Assembly (NCBI GenBank): GCA_947179485.1
Contig: OX359247.1
Location: forward strand, 47,155,131-47,219,130
DNA length: 64,000 bases
Source: Allacma fusca
Taxonomy: Eukaryota; Arthropoda; Collembola; Symphypleona; Sminthuridae
Direction: 5' to 3'
Of this stretch, positions 50,379-63,443 are shown in pieces. The translations under genes and the position numbers were made by a program. The notes below the pieces were generated by a model that worked only from the letters and a program-made list of their open reading frames with translations, searched no databases and had not been told where the DNA came from. Within the stretch, counting starts at the first letter, position 1. The number at the start of each line of letters is the position of its first letter.

Positions 50379-50474
50379 GGAAAGATCCGGTTCTGGGAAC
50401 CCATTAAAAAAGGTGAAGTCAGCAAGAATAAAAGGAACAAGTGTCGCGAAAATTGGATGCATGTAGGACTCTGA
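50379..50474 (+). CDS. Candidate small gene, last exon
   Basis: Acceptor AATCTTGTAG, phase 0 as required by exon 2. It encodes a basic tail, GKIRFWEPIKKGEVSKNKRN followed by KCRENWMHVGL, then TGA at 50472-50474. Exons 1-3 together give 116 codons. No canonical AATAAA was noticed shortly downstream, which weakens the case. Confidence 0.27.
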   Translation, partial: GKIRFWEPIKKGEVSKNKRNKCRENWMHVGL

Positions 50475-53400
50475 TATCACTGTATGGAAGTAACGGCTCG
50501 GAAGATAAGATGGATTTGTATATAAGGCAATCCTCTGTCGTCATCCGGGGTCGTAACAATATTAATTTTCCCAATGAGCTTTAAAATGTAGATCGACCTT
50601 AATCAGTTCCCATAGAAGCGGTCCCTTTAGCCCACCAAAACACCACGTAGTCATAAATCCTCCAATAATTACCCTGTTCATTGGAAGATTCAAAAGTGTG
50701 ATTAGCTCCGTTTCTAAACAGCATAAATTGAACTTGAGCATCCCCACACCCGAGACAGAAGAGATACATAAATGAAATCATAAATCCCTCAGTCAATAAG
50801 TCTTTAATACGAGGCAGTTTTCCAAAAGTGATGAGGAATCACATCCCAATCCGTCCCATAGAGTGGAATCCTAAGTTTAGGAGTAATCTCATCATTGGGG
50901 AATGCCGTTGTTGTACAAGAACTCTCTGCACTAGTAAGAGATGCATGACATATAGATACAGACAGAGGGGGGAATTTAAGCTGATGAGACTGTATGTGGG
51001 CTTGACCCAATAATTATTAGGTTATCAAATTAAATCACATTTTCAAGGCGCTTTCCGGACGTTTTCCATGAAGTAGTAGCCCATTCCTCTAAAAGATAAT
51101 TTAACTCCAATGACACTCATTAACAACCGTCCAAATTTCAAAGATTTTCATTCAACTGTGTCATTCCATTAAATGATACTTCCCAAATACATCCCATCAT
51201 TTATTTCAACTCTTGCATCCAACCGCAGCCTCCTTTTGGTGACATGATGTTGTTTTTTTTAATGCTACACTATACTAGTACTACTAGTTGCTAGTGCAAG
51301 AGCAGATATCAGAATGAGTATTTTTTTTTAAATGAAATCCAATAATGATTTCTGTGTCTCAAATGATTGACAAGAGTTGCATCCTCAAAGTCATGCTGTC
51401 GCACAAAAAATAAAATCAAAATAAAGGTTAGAGATAGAATTGAAAACAATGAAATGCTCAGAGTTAATTTTGAATCGTAACATATATCCCATGGAAATGT
51501 TGACAAGCGTTGAAAATATTTACAATCACCGATTCAATCTCGTCATGTCCAATTGACTGACAATGATCAAAAGCATGAAAGGCAGGGATGTAATCACAGT
51601 ACTTATGTCGATTGTTCCGGTCATTTATTTTGCACAACAACATGAAACACCCACACGCATCACCCTATCTCGAGTAACTTTGCTATGTGTAACATGACGT
51701 GGGCGCAGGTTATCACTATTTTTTTCACAGATGATCCTCTCGATTTACATATGTCCATACATACATACATGCGTCGACATCAACCAGAACACTCAAAAAG
51801 AGACCAACTTGTGAGACTTGCTGTTTTCCCCCTGAAAATTGACAATACTTTATGGGAACTGTCTCAACTATAAAGCTCGCAAATTAATAAAGGCTCGTCA
51901 AATTATTTTCGACGTAATCCAAAGATGTGGAGACCTTCATTGGAACTAACGACTGATGGATTTGAGCCTACTCTGATTATATAGGCAGTGCGTTGACAAC
52001 CCCCAGGTTTGGAATCCCAACTTGACAACTCAGCAAAATTTGAGGGTTTTAATTACTCCAAACCTCATCTACAGTTTTAAATACAGTTCCACCAAATCAC
52101 CATCCCATTATTAACATTCAGATCCGCATTCTGTCTCCCCTCCCTTACAAGTTTTTCTCCCTTGTTCATATATTTGATCTGCTCTGTATAGATATACCTA
52201 CAGATATCTAGGGATAGTCAAGCTTGTGTCCCTATTACTTATGCTGCTTGACTGGGCTGCCCTGTAATACTACGGGAGAAACCTGCTGAACCAAAAACCT
52301 ATAATTAATGTGGGAAAATCACGTTTATGATGTAGTAGCACAATATATATATGCATAGTAGCCATCATAAACAAACACCCACGGACAAGCTAGATATACG
52401 GGAGCAATTAATCTCCTGTGTATTGTGTATATGTTTGTGACCCATGTTTTCGTACACCCAAGCTGATGTCCCTTGTTCCAAGATGATTTCTGATTTCTTA
52501 GGTATGGGTAAACACTGGGGACTACCAATCCTCAAAAGAAGAAGAATTCAAATTTTTGTAAGAACTTATAAAGGGAGGACGCACCTTGTGGACATAATCT
52601 TTAAAGGAAGAGGTGGAGGGGACAATTGGCTGTGAATGAGTAAGATCCCACCTTGCTAATTACGAAAACGACTTCATGATATAACTATCCATCACTGTAG
52701 AGAGGAGTCGAGCTTAAATAAAATTCTTGTTTCAACTCTAGATATCTGTAATCCTTGTATTTTGTATCTGTACAAATATTTATTTCTAACCTGTGGCTAT
52801 ATACACCCGGATTTCCAAAGGAACTACATCTATCAGGACATACCATTCAGACTACATCATCTTCTGTGTCCATTACATTTGGTCGTGGGTCTGAGCGAGT
52901 GCTCATGAAATGTATTTGTTAACGGAGGTATTTATCGTAACCGAAGGCAGTTGCCAAGATATTAGTTGACTTGTGTTGGCTGATCATTATGGTGTTCCCC
53001 TGTACGACACACTTTTTCTGACTGACTTCAATACAGGAGTACGTTGTTAGAGTAGAAATGTGAGCCGTAAAATACAGGTAACAATACGGAGCATCATGTT
53101 GGGTATATTTTTATCGGGGGAATCTTGAATAAAATTGCATCCCATTATCTCCTTCATTTCTCACTACTTACTGAACAAGCTCCCAAATTACCGTGGGGGG
53201 AAAGGATTTTTTGACACAGGCGTGGTCCGTCAGAGGTTAACATTCCCAATTGCCCGTCTCCATTAAGGACGACATTATGTCCTCAGATATAAAAATTCAA
53301 GTCGCACACGTCCGTCCAACTTGAAAAATGACATTTCACCTTTATGACAAACATTTTTCATATTTAAATCATCCCCAGTGCACAAAAGTTCTCAAATAGA

Positions 53401-56400
53401 CAGATCATTATGCCCAACAATGAGAGTCATACTCGTGGATGAGGCTTCATAGTGTACGAGTGACAGGAGGACGGTGTTGTCGTAGCAAATCCCCCTCCAT
53501 GTTATGCTTTGTAACGTGTGAAAAGGGAACACTTGTTGTGCGAAACCTTGGAATATTTCACTAAATCATCTTCCTTCCAAAGTCCCAAAGTAAAGCTTGA
53601 GTCCACACACAATGGGCCCTATACAATAATTCATCTTTTTTCAACTTGTACAAGTCTAATTTTAAAATTCCTATGTTCAAGGATGAAACCTAACCCACAA
53701 GTTAAGTAATATGTGTCTACATACAGTACGAGACACAAATCACCGGAAATTATACCACCTTTTGGATACATTTCTTCCTCACTTTGTCAGGGCTCTCAAA
53801 ATCTCAAAATCAATGCAGCATGTCAAGTAGATACTTGGCTTTTGCTAGAACTAAACCCAAGATTACAACTTGAACATACATATCTACATAACTTGATTAC
53901 ACGGATCAAATTTTCCCCACAAAAACTGTGACCAAAGGAACCAGCCTCTGATGTAATTTTTTCAACACCACCACCAACCTATGACAATGACAAGAAATCT
54001 AATCCTGACTCTTGTGGTTTTCATTTCCAATATGTACGCCATAGGTTATTCCTAGATACTTCATCCCAGTAACCCCCGAAAATTAACATTTCCAAACAAA
54101 TTGTAAGGATTCAGCAAAATTGGAAGCATATGTGAAGCGTTTTCATTGGTTTGGGAACAATATTGAAGTAAGTATAAGTCATCCTAGCCCTTCACTTTCA
54201 GCTTCCTGTTCGCCTGAACTGATGCGTTCAAAATAAAATTTTTGTTTCCTCCATTAAGCTCTGAGTCAAGTCAGAACCTTAGCTTGTACATAGTCTTTAG
54301 TATTTGTCTATTTCATGTACATATGTATGTATGTACACCGCTGTATTTGGAAATTTTACCGCAATCTCCGATAATCCGAGACGACTCCTTCACAAATTGA
54401 CTCAGGGATCTAATAAAAAAACATGCTGTTCATGCACTGTCTGTTCAACTTACATACACAATATGTATTTAGATGTACAGTACTGGGCACACACACAAAC
54501 CATACACACCGTAATACAAAGACTATATCTAATGAAAACGTTTTTCTTCATTTCCTTTCATCAGCTGAGAGAGAGTCAACGTGTGCGAGAAAAAAATTCA
54601 AAGAGAGTCTCCAGGAAACTTTTCATTACTCCGTAGATGAAATGCTGTGAAAGTATTTAGAAGTGTTATGCTAAACACCCGAACTGATAATTTTCAAAGG
54701 GCTTTAAATACAAAGATGCTAGAGCGGTGAGATAATATTATAGGTTCGGGGGGAAATAATAACTTTTCTTTTCAAGATTTAATGCTTTAATAAACGATAA
54801 AGGGTTCGGGAGTGTTGGTTCTGAGTGCTGACGGATACAGGGAAGATAAAGTAATTCAGAAACGTGACGTACACATCAATCATGCTTTTAGACACTTCAG
54901 TCAGCTTCTTGTACAGTCTTGTGGAGGAGCGGAGGAAATCTACTTTTACATCCCTTCTTGCTGAATCCGACAGTTTTATTTTCCGAACATAAAAAAATAC
55001 TAGAACCTTTCCTGCAAATACAAGTCCATACATAGTTCCATCCTCCCATCCCAAAACTGGTATAAAACCTACTACTTTTGAGTTTGCTTGAGACCTAGCA
55101 TTGTCCCATTCTCTGGTTCATAAACACATTAGGCCATACCCCTGACTTACAATTACATATGTACATTCCATGTCTCCAGATGTACTTGCAGTACAGTAGT
55201 TAATAAATAAAAATCGTCCCTCATTAACTTATTACAATTTACAGTTGAGAGGACCACAAAAGGCTAGAACCTAGGTAGCCTCAACCAGAGGGGAAACTTT
55301 GACCATAATACCTTCCATAACGCCTCACAGAGTTGCTTTTTGTAGACTTACGGCTTTATTTCCCCATTAATTCCCTAAGTGTGATTGTGCATGCGTGTGG
55401 AAGCATCAGGACTAAAATACCTACTGAAATTTACCCAACTCTCTTGACTCAGGGAGAAAAGTTTTACGGACAGGAGCAGTTGTTACTAAAATTTGTTTTA
55501 AATACTTGGTTCTTTCCGGAAGTTGTAATGTAAAGTATTCTCACTTAGTTTGTGTCTTCACCCATTTATCCCTCATGTAGTGGTTATGTCGAAACTTTAG
55601 GATTTCTTGAGCCTCATCCCTATCACGCCTCTTACACCTTATATTAAAGAAATTTTCACTCCTTACACTACACTATCCTCAAAAGATACTATGCAGTGTA
55701 GGCTTCTATGCATTACTGTACCGGGCGGATTTTTTATGCCCTGCATAAAAATTTGTTTGGCCCTCGCCTAATTTGTGTGTATAAAGCAAGTTGTTCTAAC
55801 AAGCTTTTAGTAATACGAAAAAGCCAGGTGGTACAAATTACTTTCCTCTGTTGTGAAGAGCCGTCTCTCACACGTACTTTTTCCGCTCCCCTTTCAAATG
55901 AACCGCCGGCTCGTGGAAACACCCGTGGTTTTAAGTACAACTGGTATAAATTTGTGGTGCTAAGAGGATTAATTCTCCATATGCTATCCGCCAGCCATTT
56001 TTCATGACGAACTCACAGTCAGCTTATGCACTCATGCAGATACGTATACATACATAGATACATACGAGCATCCCTAATTAAAAAACACAGTTTCCCTTTA
56101 AAGTAACTCCAGACTCTTACTTTTACTCCAATTCACTTTTACTCTCCACCTCCGCCACTTCACAGACACATATCTATATTTCAGTACCATTCCTTTTTTA
56201 TATATCTATGGATATGCTACTAATCCGTCAAAATTTTAAGGATTCATGGATTTCTGAAGGTATCACTTTTGAAGCCGAGTGTGCTCAGCCTTTAAATCCT
56301 AAAAAGCCAATGAGGCATTGTATAAACATTGGAGTAGCCATAAGCCTTAACTTCAGTCAAATTTTGTAAAAAGGTACAGCAGGCCTGGGCCTGAGTCCTG

Positions 56401-58244
56401 GAGAGAAAAAGACGGATTTGTTACATGGTTTCGTCATTACATGTATTTATGTACCATTAAGTCCAGCTGCCAGAAATATAGAGAACGTCTAACAACTACC
56501 AGGGCACATAAGGAGGAGATTTTAAAAAAAGAAAAATAGATGTGGGGAGAAGATTGAGAAAAAATGAGTGTATAATGTGTTCGATTTTGTGTTCCTTAAG
56601 ATTCCCATTTGGAAAGTTAGGGGGTACATATATATTTTTGGGACATATGTATTAATGTATATTGTATGTGAATCCATGCATAATATGTAATTATGCCAGC
56701 ATTTACATAGGGACATGTATGTACGTATATATCTGCATAAGATCCCCTGGAAAAGTTGAGTATGTATATGCTCATCCTTGTAAATGACTTTCATCCATTA
56801 ATACACTCCCGTTTGAGAACTGTAAGGATAACTATTTAGAACTACTGTGGAAATAGAGACAGGAGTAAGGAGTCAAGTTAAAACCAAAGCCGGCGTCAAA
56901 TTCTCATGGAACAACTTGAGCTTTCAATTCCATGCTGAGGGAATGGGACGTGAATGGCAATGAAAGTCGCCTTTTTCTCTGTGAAAACGTGTCACTCACA
57001 TCATTATGATGAAGTTTCCTGTTCCACCAACTAAACAACGGCTCTCTTATACCACTGTCACACTCTGGCATTAACTTCCCTTTTAGCATTTATCTTCATT
57101 CCTACTCACACTATGAGACTTCCATAGGGTTCGGATGCAGAGCCGTTGTCGTTTATGAAGGTACATAAACTAATCAGTCCCAGACTTGAATCAACTTCCA
57201 CCAGAATAACTTCCCTGGATCTGTATCTACCACTACCCCATCCCATATCATAGAATGACTACAGTACAGTACAAACAAACACAAAATAAATTTCTATGGG
57301 AAAACTCATCTGTCAATTACTTCCCAATTTGATTTTTCCTGCCGTGTTTATTAACTCCCAAGTAGTCAGTACACCCTTCCGCTCCTCATCCTATCATCTG
57401 CACGTGTGTGGACTTTATTCCTACAGCAATTTTTTTTACTGTAACTTACAGTCCAAACATAAAACCCATAACGATTTTCTCTCTAAGCCTATACTATTTC
57501 AAAATAATAATAAAAAAAAATGCAAAAAAATTTAGTACCGGGAGAAATAACACTCGTAGCACTTCCCAATGAACATTCACTCACTCAAAAATGTTGGAGA
57601 TGCCTGAAGAAGATCCCCCAACGTGACACTTTTTGATAAAGTTATGTCGTTTTTTCCCTACCATCATCATATCTATATTTCAAAGCGGAGTGACTAAGCG
57701 TGCACGTACTTCAAGAGATCACCAGTGCCTATGGGAACTCCTGGTGTATATCCAGCAATTTACCACAAGGACGTGCACACACAACTCAACTTTTCAACTT
57801 TTCCAAGACTCTCTATATTATCCATCCCCGATCCATATTTACATATACATGTGCCACTTGAGCCCGGAATTTCCCTGTAAAAATGTCAAGCTCTGACAGT
57901 GAGAAACTCGTCATCAACATTTATCAAAAGTTTATGCAAGACTTCACCAAGACGTATCGATCAAAATATAAGTATCTTGATGGGATTTGAGTATAGAGGA
58001 ACTAAACTATATTCGTTGAATTGTGTTACTCCCATAATTCACCCAAGTTTATTTTATCTAGAAATTCCTGGGAAAATTCAAAGGAGTGTAGAGTCTTGTT
58101 AGGGAAGAAGACGAGGGAGGTGGAGATAACAAAAAAGGAATTTACATCTTCCTTAGAATAGAGAGCAGAGTGGGGCTCTTCTCTGTGATGTGTGGAAAAA
58201 AAACAAGGAAAACTATACTTTGAAGGAAAATAACAAATGAGAAT
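50475..58244. other. Non-coding or unresolved region
   Basis: About 7.8 kb with many short frames on both strands (for example 50804-51010 minus, 54304-54636 plus, 55708-56007 plus), none with recognised motifs, splice context or length beyond chance for AT-rich DNA. ACATATGTAC-type palindromic runs occur near 54317 and 55157. Confidence 0.5.
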
Positions 58245-58263
58245 ATATCGTCGGTGAAGAGGC

Positions 58264-58402
58264 AAAATGATCTAGGTGCATAATCGATTAGAATCAAAAT
58301 GATCTACATAACTTTTTCCCTAAAGGCAAAATGAACTGGGTGCAAGCCTCTTTAAAAGCAAACTGATCTACATACAATTTTATTTAAAAGCAAAATGATC
58401 TA
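58264..58402 (+). repeat. Left array: five units of about 32 bp
   Basis: Five copies of CAAAATGATCTA-type cores at exactly 32 bp steps. Copies three and four carry one or two substitutions (AATGAACTG, AAACTGATCTA). Confidence 0.9.
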
Positions 58403-58941
58403 AGTGCTGGTCTAATTTTTTTTGTGAGAAAACTAGCATCTGTAAGGAGGACACGTGGATTATAAGGGCCAACCATGACTGTAATTGACCTAGGGTTGTG
58501 GGTTAATATTCTCTGAAGGGTTTGCTATTACTAAGGATCATTCCGGCAACTAAAGTTAATTTCACTTATTGCATCTAATACATTTTTAGTTTCGAAAACT
58601 GCAACATTCATTTATTTTAAAATCGACGAATTAAAAGACGAATCAAAATCACAGTAAGCTCATGTGTTAGTGTGCACATTGAATTGGTTTTCCCTTTAAT
58701 AATTCTCAACGTCGAGTTTTTTCAAATCGTATTCTACGATCATCACCATTATCATAACATTCGGAATCATTTTCAAATGTTAAATCATAATTGACAACTT
58801 TTTTTTTTCAATGTTACTGAAAGAAAGAAATGGAGGCATTGGGGAATTAAATGCATATATAAAAGATTTTGAATACCTCGCATTTTTGTACACCGGCATT
58901 AGAATATGTTTACTTATATTGTTTTTATTATAATTTGTATC

Positions 58942-59083
58942 TAGATCATTTTGCTTTTAGGAAAAGCTGCATCTAGATCATTTTGCTTTTAAAATTCAAT
59001 GCAAGTAGATCATTTTGCCTTTAGTGAAACTGCAAGTAGATCATTTTGATTCTAATCGATCATGCACCTAGATCATTTTGCCT
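58942..59083 (-). repeat. Right array: five inverted units of about 32 bp
   Basis: Five copies of TAGATCATTTTG at steps of 32, 32, 31 and 32 bp, reverse orientation to the left array. These copies are better preserved than those on the left. Confidence 0.9.
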
Positions 59084-59991
59084 CTTCACCGACGATATCC
59101 TTCCATTAATTTTATCTCCGTAAATTCAATCACGTTGGAACTTCCCAGGAGAAAAAAAAACTTGTGGGGGGAAAAAATGGAGCATGGGACTTACATGAGT
59201 AAAACTCCCCGAGTGTACTTTACTGCATAAATATTTCCGTCCAGTGAAATCAAACCAGATTTTTTTGTACTTGACAATATCTATATCTATACATTTGGAG
59301 CTTCATATGGAAGCCATACAAAAAAAAAGTGTATAAGCTCAGGATGTATTTCTGATCGTAAAAGTTTCTAATGTATTCTCAACACATACAGGCATGTTTA
59401 CTTTTGGAGCCGCAGTAAATACATGTGTGCACATATGTACATATTGTATGTGCATGGAGGCATTACTCATATGTATAGGGAGAGTTGCTGGAGATCCTCC
59501 TTGGCAGGGTATATTTAATACATGGAGTGTTTCTTCATCCGGATACATAAAGTATGAGGGATACTGAGTGACTGCCTAGGCAAGTAATGGGATTGGGAAA
59601 TCTATCAGGATGTCAGGTTTAATCCCAAATAGGCATCCCAAAGGAGAGGACTTGTGACTTGTTCATGGGATCACCAGGGATTATGGCTCTAGTCCTATTT
59701 AATAGTAAGGGCAGATAATAACATAATCCAGTAATTACTAATATGGTAGCTTATCATTCCACATTAGGCCACATCGTAGAAACTCACACTTGGAATCCTA
59801 ACTAGGAATTAGGGCTGGATTCTTTCCCGACCCTTTCTTTTTCCTTTCCCTCGGCCGTCCGGCACGTAGCGTAGGAAATTCCATGAGGAAATAACACCTC
59901 TAATAAATGCGTCTGGGGAAGATAGCACTGGAGACGGGAATAGATACGGAGACTTCTCGCTTTTAGTAACTTCCCAGGATCCACTTCCTTT

Positions 59992-60015
59992 CCATCCCAT
60001 CCCATCCCATCCCAT
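59992..60015. repeat. (CCATC)n pentanucleotide repeat
   Basis: Almost five perfect CCATC units in tandem. Confidence 0.95.
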
Positions 60016-63000
60016 ACAACAATGTACTAAACCAGAGGATGAGCTCAGTTTTGTTTCACATGTCCACACACAGTAATAAATTAGAGCTTCTCTCAAATAA
60101 TTTTATAAGTTCTTCTCTACAAGATATAGGCCTCGGGATGTAGTGTTGCAAAATAAATTGTACGTTATTAATTGTATCTATCTCTTTCGTGGGTACACAA
60201 TAATAGCCTCAGTGGATAAGGAGAGGGACTCAACTGATGAAAGTGAGTACATCATCTCATTAGAGTTTCCATCAGCAAGGCCTAATAAGTTAAGTAGCAA
60301 AATTTTAATACGCCGTAAAATTCCAATCTGAGAGTTGAAATGTGAGACCTCATGGAATTATCGTTCGACTCGTAAACACATGTGCAGTCCTTATCTTTAT
60401 GGCTTATCTTAGTTTTTTGTAAATTAAATTATCCGTTTTTCAACCGTAAAAATATCCGGTTTAGCCTCCGCACAGGAGAATATTACAGAGCTGGTGAGGA
60501 GTATGAGGAAGGCAGGCAAAAAAGCATTATTACTATTGTCAAAATCGAATTCAATGTTATCTACTACACATACACACACACACAGATACACAAGGATCAG
60601 CTAATTTTTATCTGAGCTTTAAAATTTCCTAAACCTATGATTGGCTGTGTATGGAAACTTTCGCAGAAATATGTCCCATTAAAAGTGGAAATTATGAGAC
60701 AAATCTCTGTACAAACAAAATGTGGAGAGATGCTTGGAGACTGTTCGTTAATTTATCTCTTTTTGCAAAAACACCCAATGCCTTCATAATGCTCAGCCAT
60801 TGTGTCTTGTAGAAAGCCCATGTCACATAAAGAGGTTTGGCGCAAAAAATAGCCTCAAGATTTCAGTTGGAACTGCAACACAACGACAGGCATGATCATT
60901 AGCTGTATCTTTGAGCCAGGCAGAAAACTTTGGGAAAAATAAATACTGCCAGTGATCACAATGTAACAGGAAAAAAAATGAGATTGTGCATGTTATCCAC
61001 GGAGACAAACACAATTGGGAAGGAAACATATCGTTAAACCACAACAAGGTAATCAACGTCTGAATAAATCCCAACGTTTATAAAATTTTCGTCGAGATTG
61101 GAGGATATTTTATATCTAGAAGCATCACTAACGCAGGTAGAAGTTCCACAGTGTAGACGTAGCCCATTCATTACTGCAATCAGAAATATGCCATAAAGCA
61201 AAAGAATATTTAGTATATCCACATATATAATACTATAGCTCCAGGTAAGGTACGGTAAGTCCTGTTTTGGCATATTGTACACTATTAACAAAAAAAATAC
61301 TTGGTTGAGTATAGATCTGTATATACATAGATATATCCCTCAAGAATAAATCTCTCTGCAAACCCTTTACAGTTGAGTGAGTCATTGGGAGTAGTAAATA
61401 ACATGGAAAAATGGAGTTCTTCCTTAGGTGTAATATGCCATTGTAATTAGCAGTCATTCTCAAGCGTGTGCAGGTACTTCCAATTTTTAAAGAGACATAA
61501 TAATAATAAAAATAATCGTTTTGACTCTCAATTTCCCCTTGCAAAATGCAATATCTGGGGAGCTCAACAGAGGAGGAGAGCCTCATCAGAGCCATAACAA
61601 TATCCTGGAAATGGACTCTCCTAGGGAAAAAAATAGATTTAAATAATGGTAAATTATTAGATTGGTCTTTAAAGGCCAGAATGGACTTGACTTATTAGTA
61701 CATATGCTCCTTTCCATTAATGTTACCACACTCGGCTCGAGCAGATTAGCCCCTCGACAAAAACTAATAACTATGAGGGAAGGGTTAGGGGAATCCAATA
61801 AATCACTAGTGTAATTTCAACGTGTCTGTTATAAGCTGAGGAAATCCATGTTTTTCTCGCCCAAATTCCATTACCACATGAAAGGAAAAAGTGCCATAAA
61901 TAGCCATAATCACAGTCTTTGACTTTACTAAAATACCATTTTCGATTATCATTATTTTGCATTTTTCCACACCGCAGAATCCAGAGCTCGTCAGGGAGCT
62001 GTAAATTATTATTAGGGCTGGATCTATTTACAGCTCCAAAAGCACCGCCGCGTCTATCATTATTAGACTCGTATTAATCATCATTTCATATCTCACAGGC
62101 TGTCTCTAGTCTCTAGTCCCTAGTCTCTAGAAAATACATATGTAATTATATGAAGTCCATAGCGTGAGATTGGAGAGCGGAATTAGTAGTTCCTCAGTCA
62201 CAATCGACGGGATAAATCAAAGACCATGCCCCGCCAGGGGATGAATTGACAATCCCTGAACATTTTTATGTTATCCTGTGTGGATGTGTATACACACACA
62301 GGCTAACATGTAGAATATCTAAGTAAGACCTATCTACAGGAAAAAACACATTGTAAAATGTAATGTAACAAAAGTGACGGACAATAGTTATCGACAGAAC
62401 ACACCTTAGCTACTGCCACTACGGCTGCCCTGCACTTATCAGTACAATGATATAATATGATAGGATGATAGTGTGGGATGACGTAATTTGATTCCTGAAA
62501 GGACTCAGCAGATAGATCACTGATAGCATTACCCATTGACGAGAAGATATACTCATGTATGCACGGGGGAGAGTAAATTCCTCAAGCTGTAATAATTCTA
62601 ATCGAAATCCTGAATAGGAACTAATGATTCTTGAACGAATGAAGCATTCTTGTGGGGAAGATTATCCCTTGAAATGTGAATGGATTCTCAATTGAACAGA
62701 CACACGACAATTTCATGTATAACAGTTTCTCCATTCAGACTCATCCCTCAGTCATCTTCCGAATTCGTCCTGGTGTTCATGTAAATGACTTTTCAGCTCA
62801 CAATCAACCTCCATCCCTACCTGCTCACTCACGAGCCTCTGCATTTTACTACAGTCATAAGTGGTGGTATGGAAATAGAGATTTGTCGACAAGGGAGCTG
62901 ATATTAGATAACTTGTTATTCAATATATACAGGACTTCCTTGAATACTGTATCCTACAGAATACCATTGAGAGCAAAATGAGGAGACACTTTACATAATT

Positions 63001-63409
63001 TTTTGAATTGCCACATTCCTTGCTAACAGCTATGAGGGAACAAGCGTAACAACATTTACCATCCATCATTGAAATGAAGCAATGTTGCTCATTCAACAAT
63101 TCACAATTATTTAAAAGTGGCCATCACCAAAAATTCCCGTCTCCATTTATGGAAATGCAGTGCAAAAGAGGAGAAAAAGCTACATGGTGCAGGGTTCTCT
63201 TCGAGATGATGTTCAAGTCCATTGTGAGGAGGTAGTAGATATTTGAAGAGGTAACTTTTCAAGTTCTGTCCTCTCTCTCTGCATGTCTTCTTGCTCTCTC
63301 TGTCTCTCTCTCTCTATATATCTCTCCGTACTCTGTATCTCTGTCTCTGAGAACATAACTCCGTATTTCGTTACGTGAATCTCCTGCTCCCTACAATACA
63401 ATAACAAAG

Positions 63410-63415
<6 letters not shown>

Positions 63416-63443
<28 letters not shown>
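63416..63443. repeat. (GA)14 microsatellite
   Basis: Perfect GA run. Together with the TC-rich run at 63269-63320 it could pair as an inverted repeat about 150 bp apart. Confidence 0.95.

Larger units (their letters stand above)
58245..59098. mobile_element. Non-autonomous inverted-repeat element (MITE/foldback-like), 854 bp
   Basis: The two ends are inverted copies: the left end (58245 onward) and the reverse complement of the right end (59098 backward) share ATATCGTCGGTGAAGAGGCA and 17 further identical bases, and remain similar for about 158 bp. Each arm is built of five units with a period of about 32 bp, each carrying GCAAAATGATCTA or a close variant. Units start (AAAATGA) at 58264, 58296, 58328, 58360 and 58392. 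In the right arm the reverse motif lies at 58946, 58978, 59010, 59041 and 59073. The core (58403-58941) has no transposase or other frame. ATAT at both outer edges could be part of the repeat or a TA/ATAT target duplication. It is probably mobilised in trans, and the family is unknown to me. Confidence 0.85.

Noticed and set aside
50599-51010. Minus-strand frames with Trp/Tyr-rich composition (50599-50796, 50804-51010)
   Set aside because: They look somewhat coding-like but cannot be joined by splice sites in frame, and no family is recognised.
58264-59083. Regularly spaced repeats resembling a CRISPR array
   Set aside because: The host is eukaryotic, the arrays are inverted about a core, and the spacers are related to each other; a transposon-like structure explains them.
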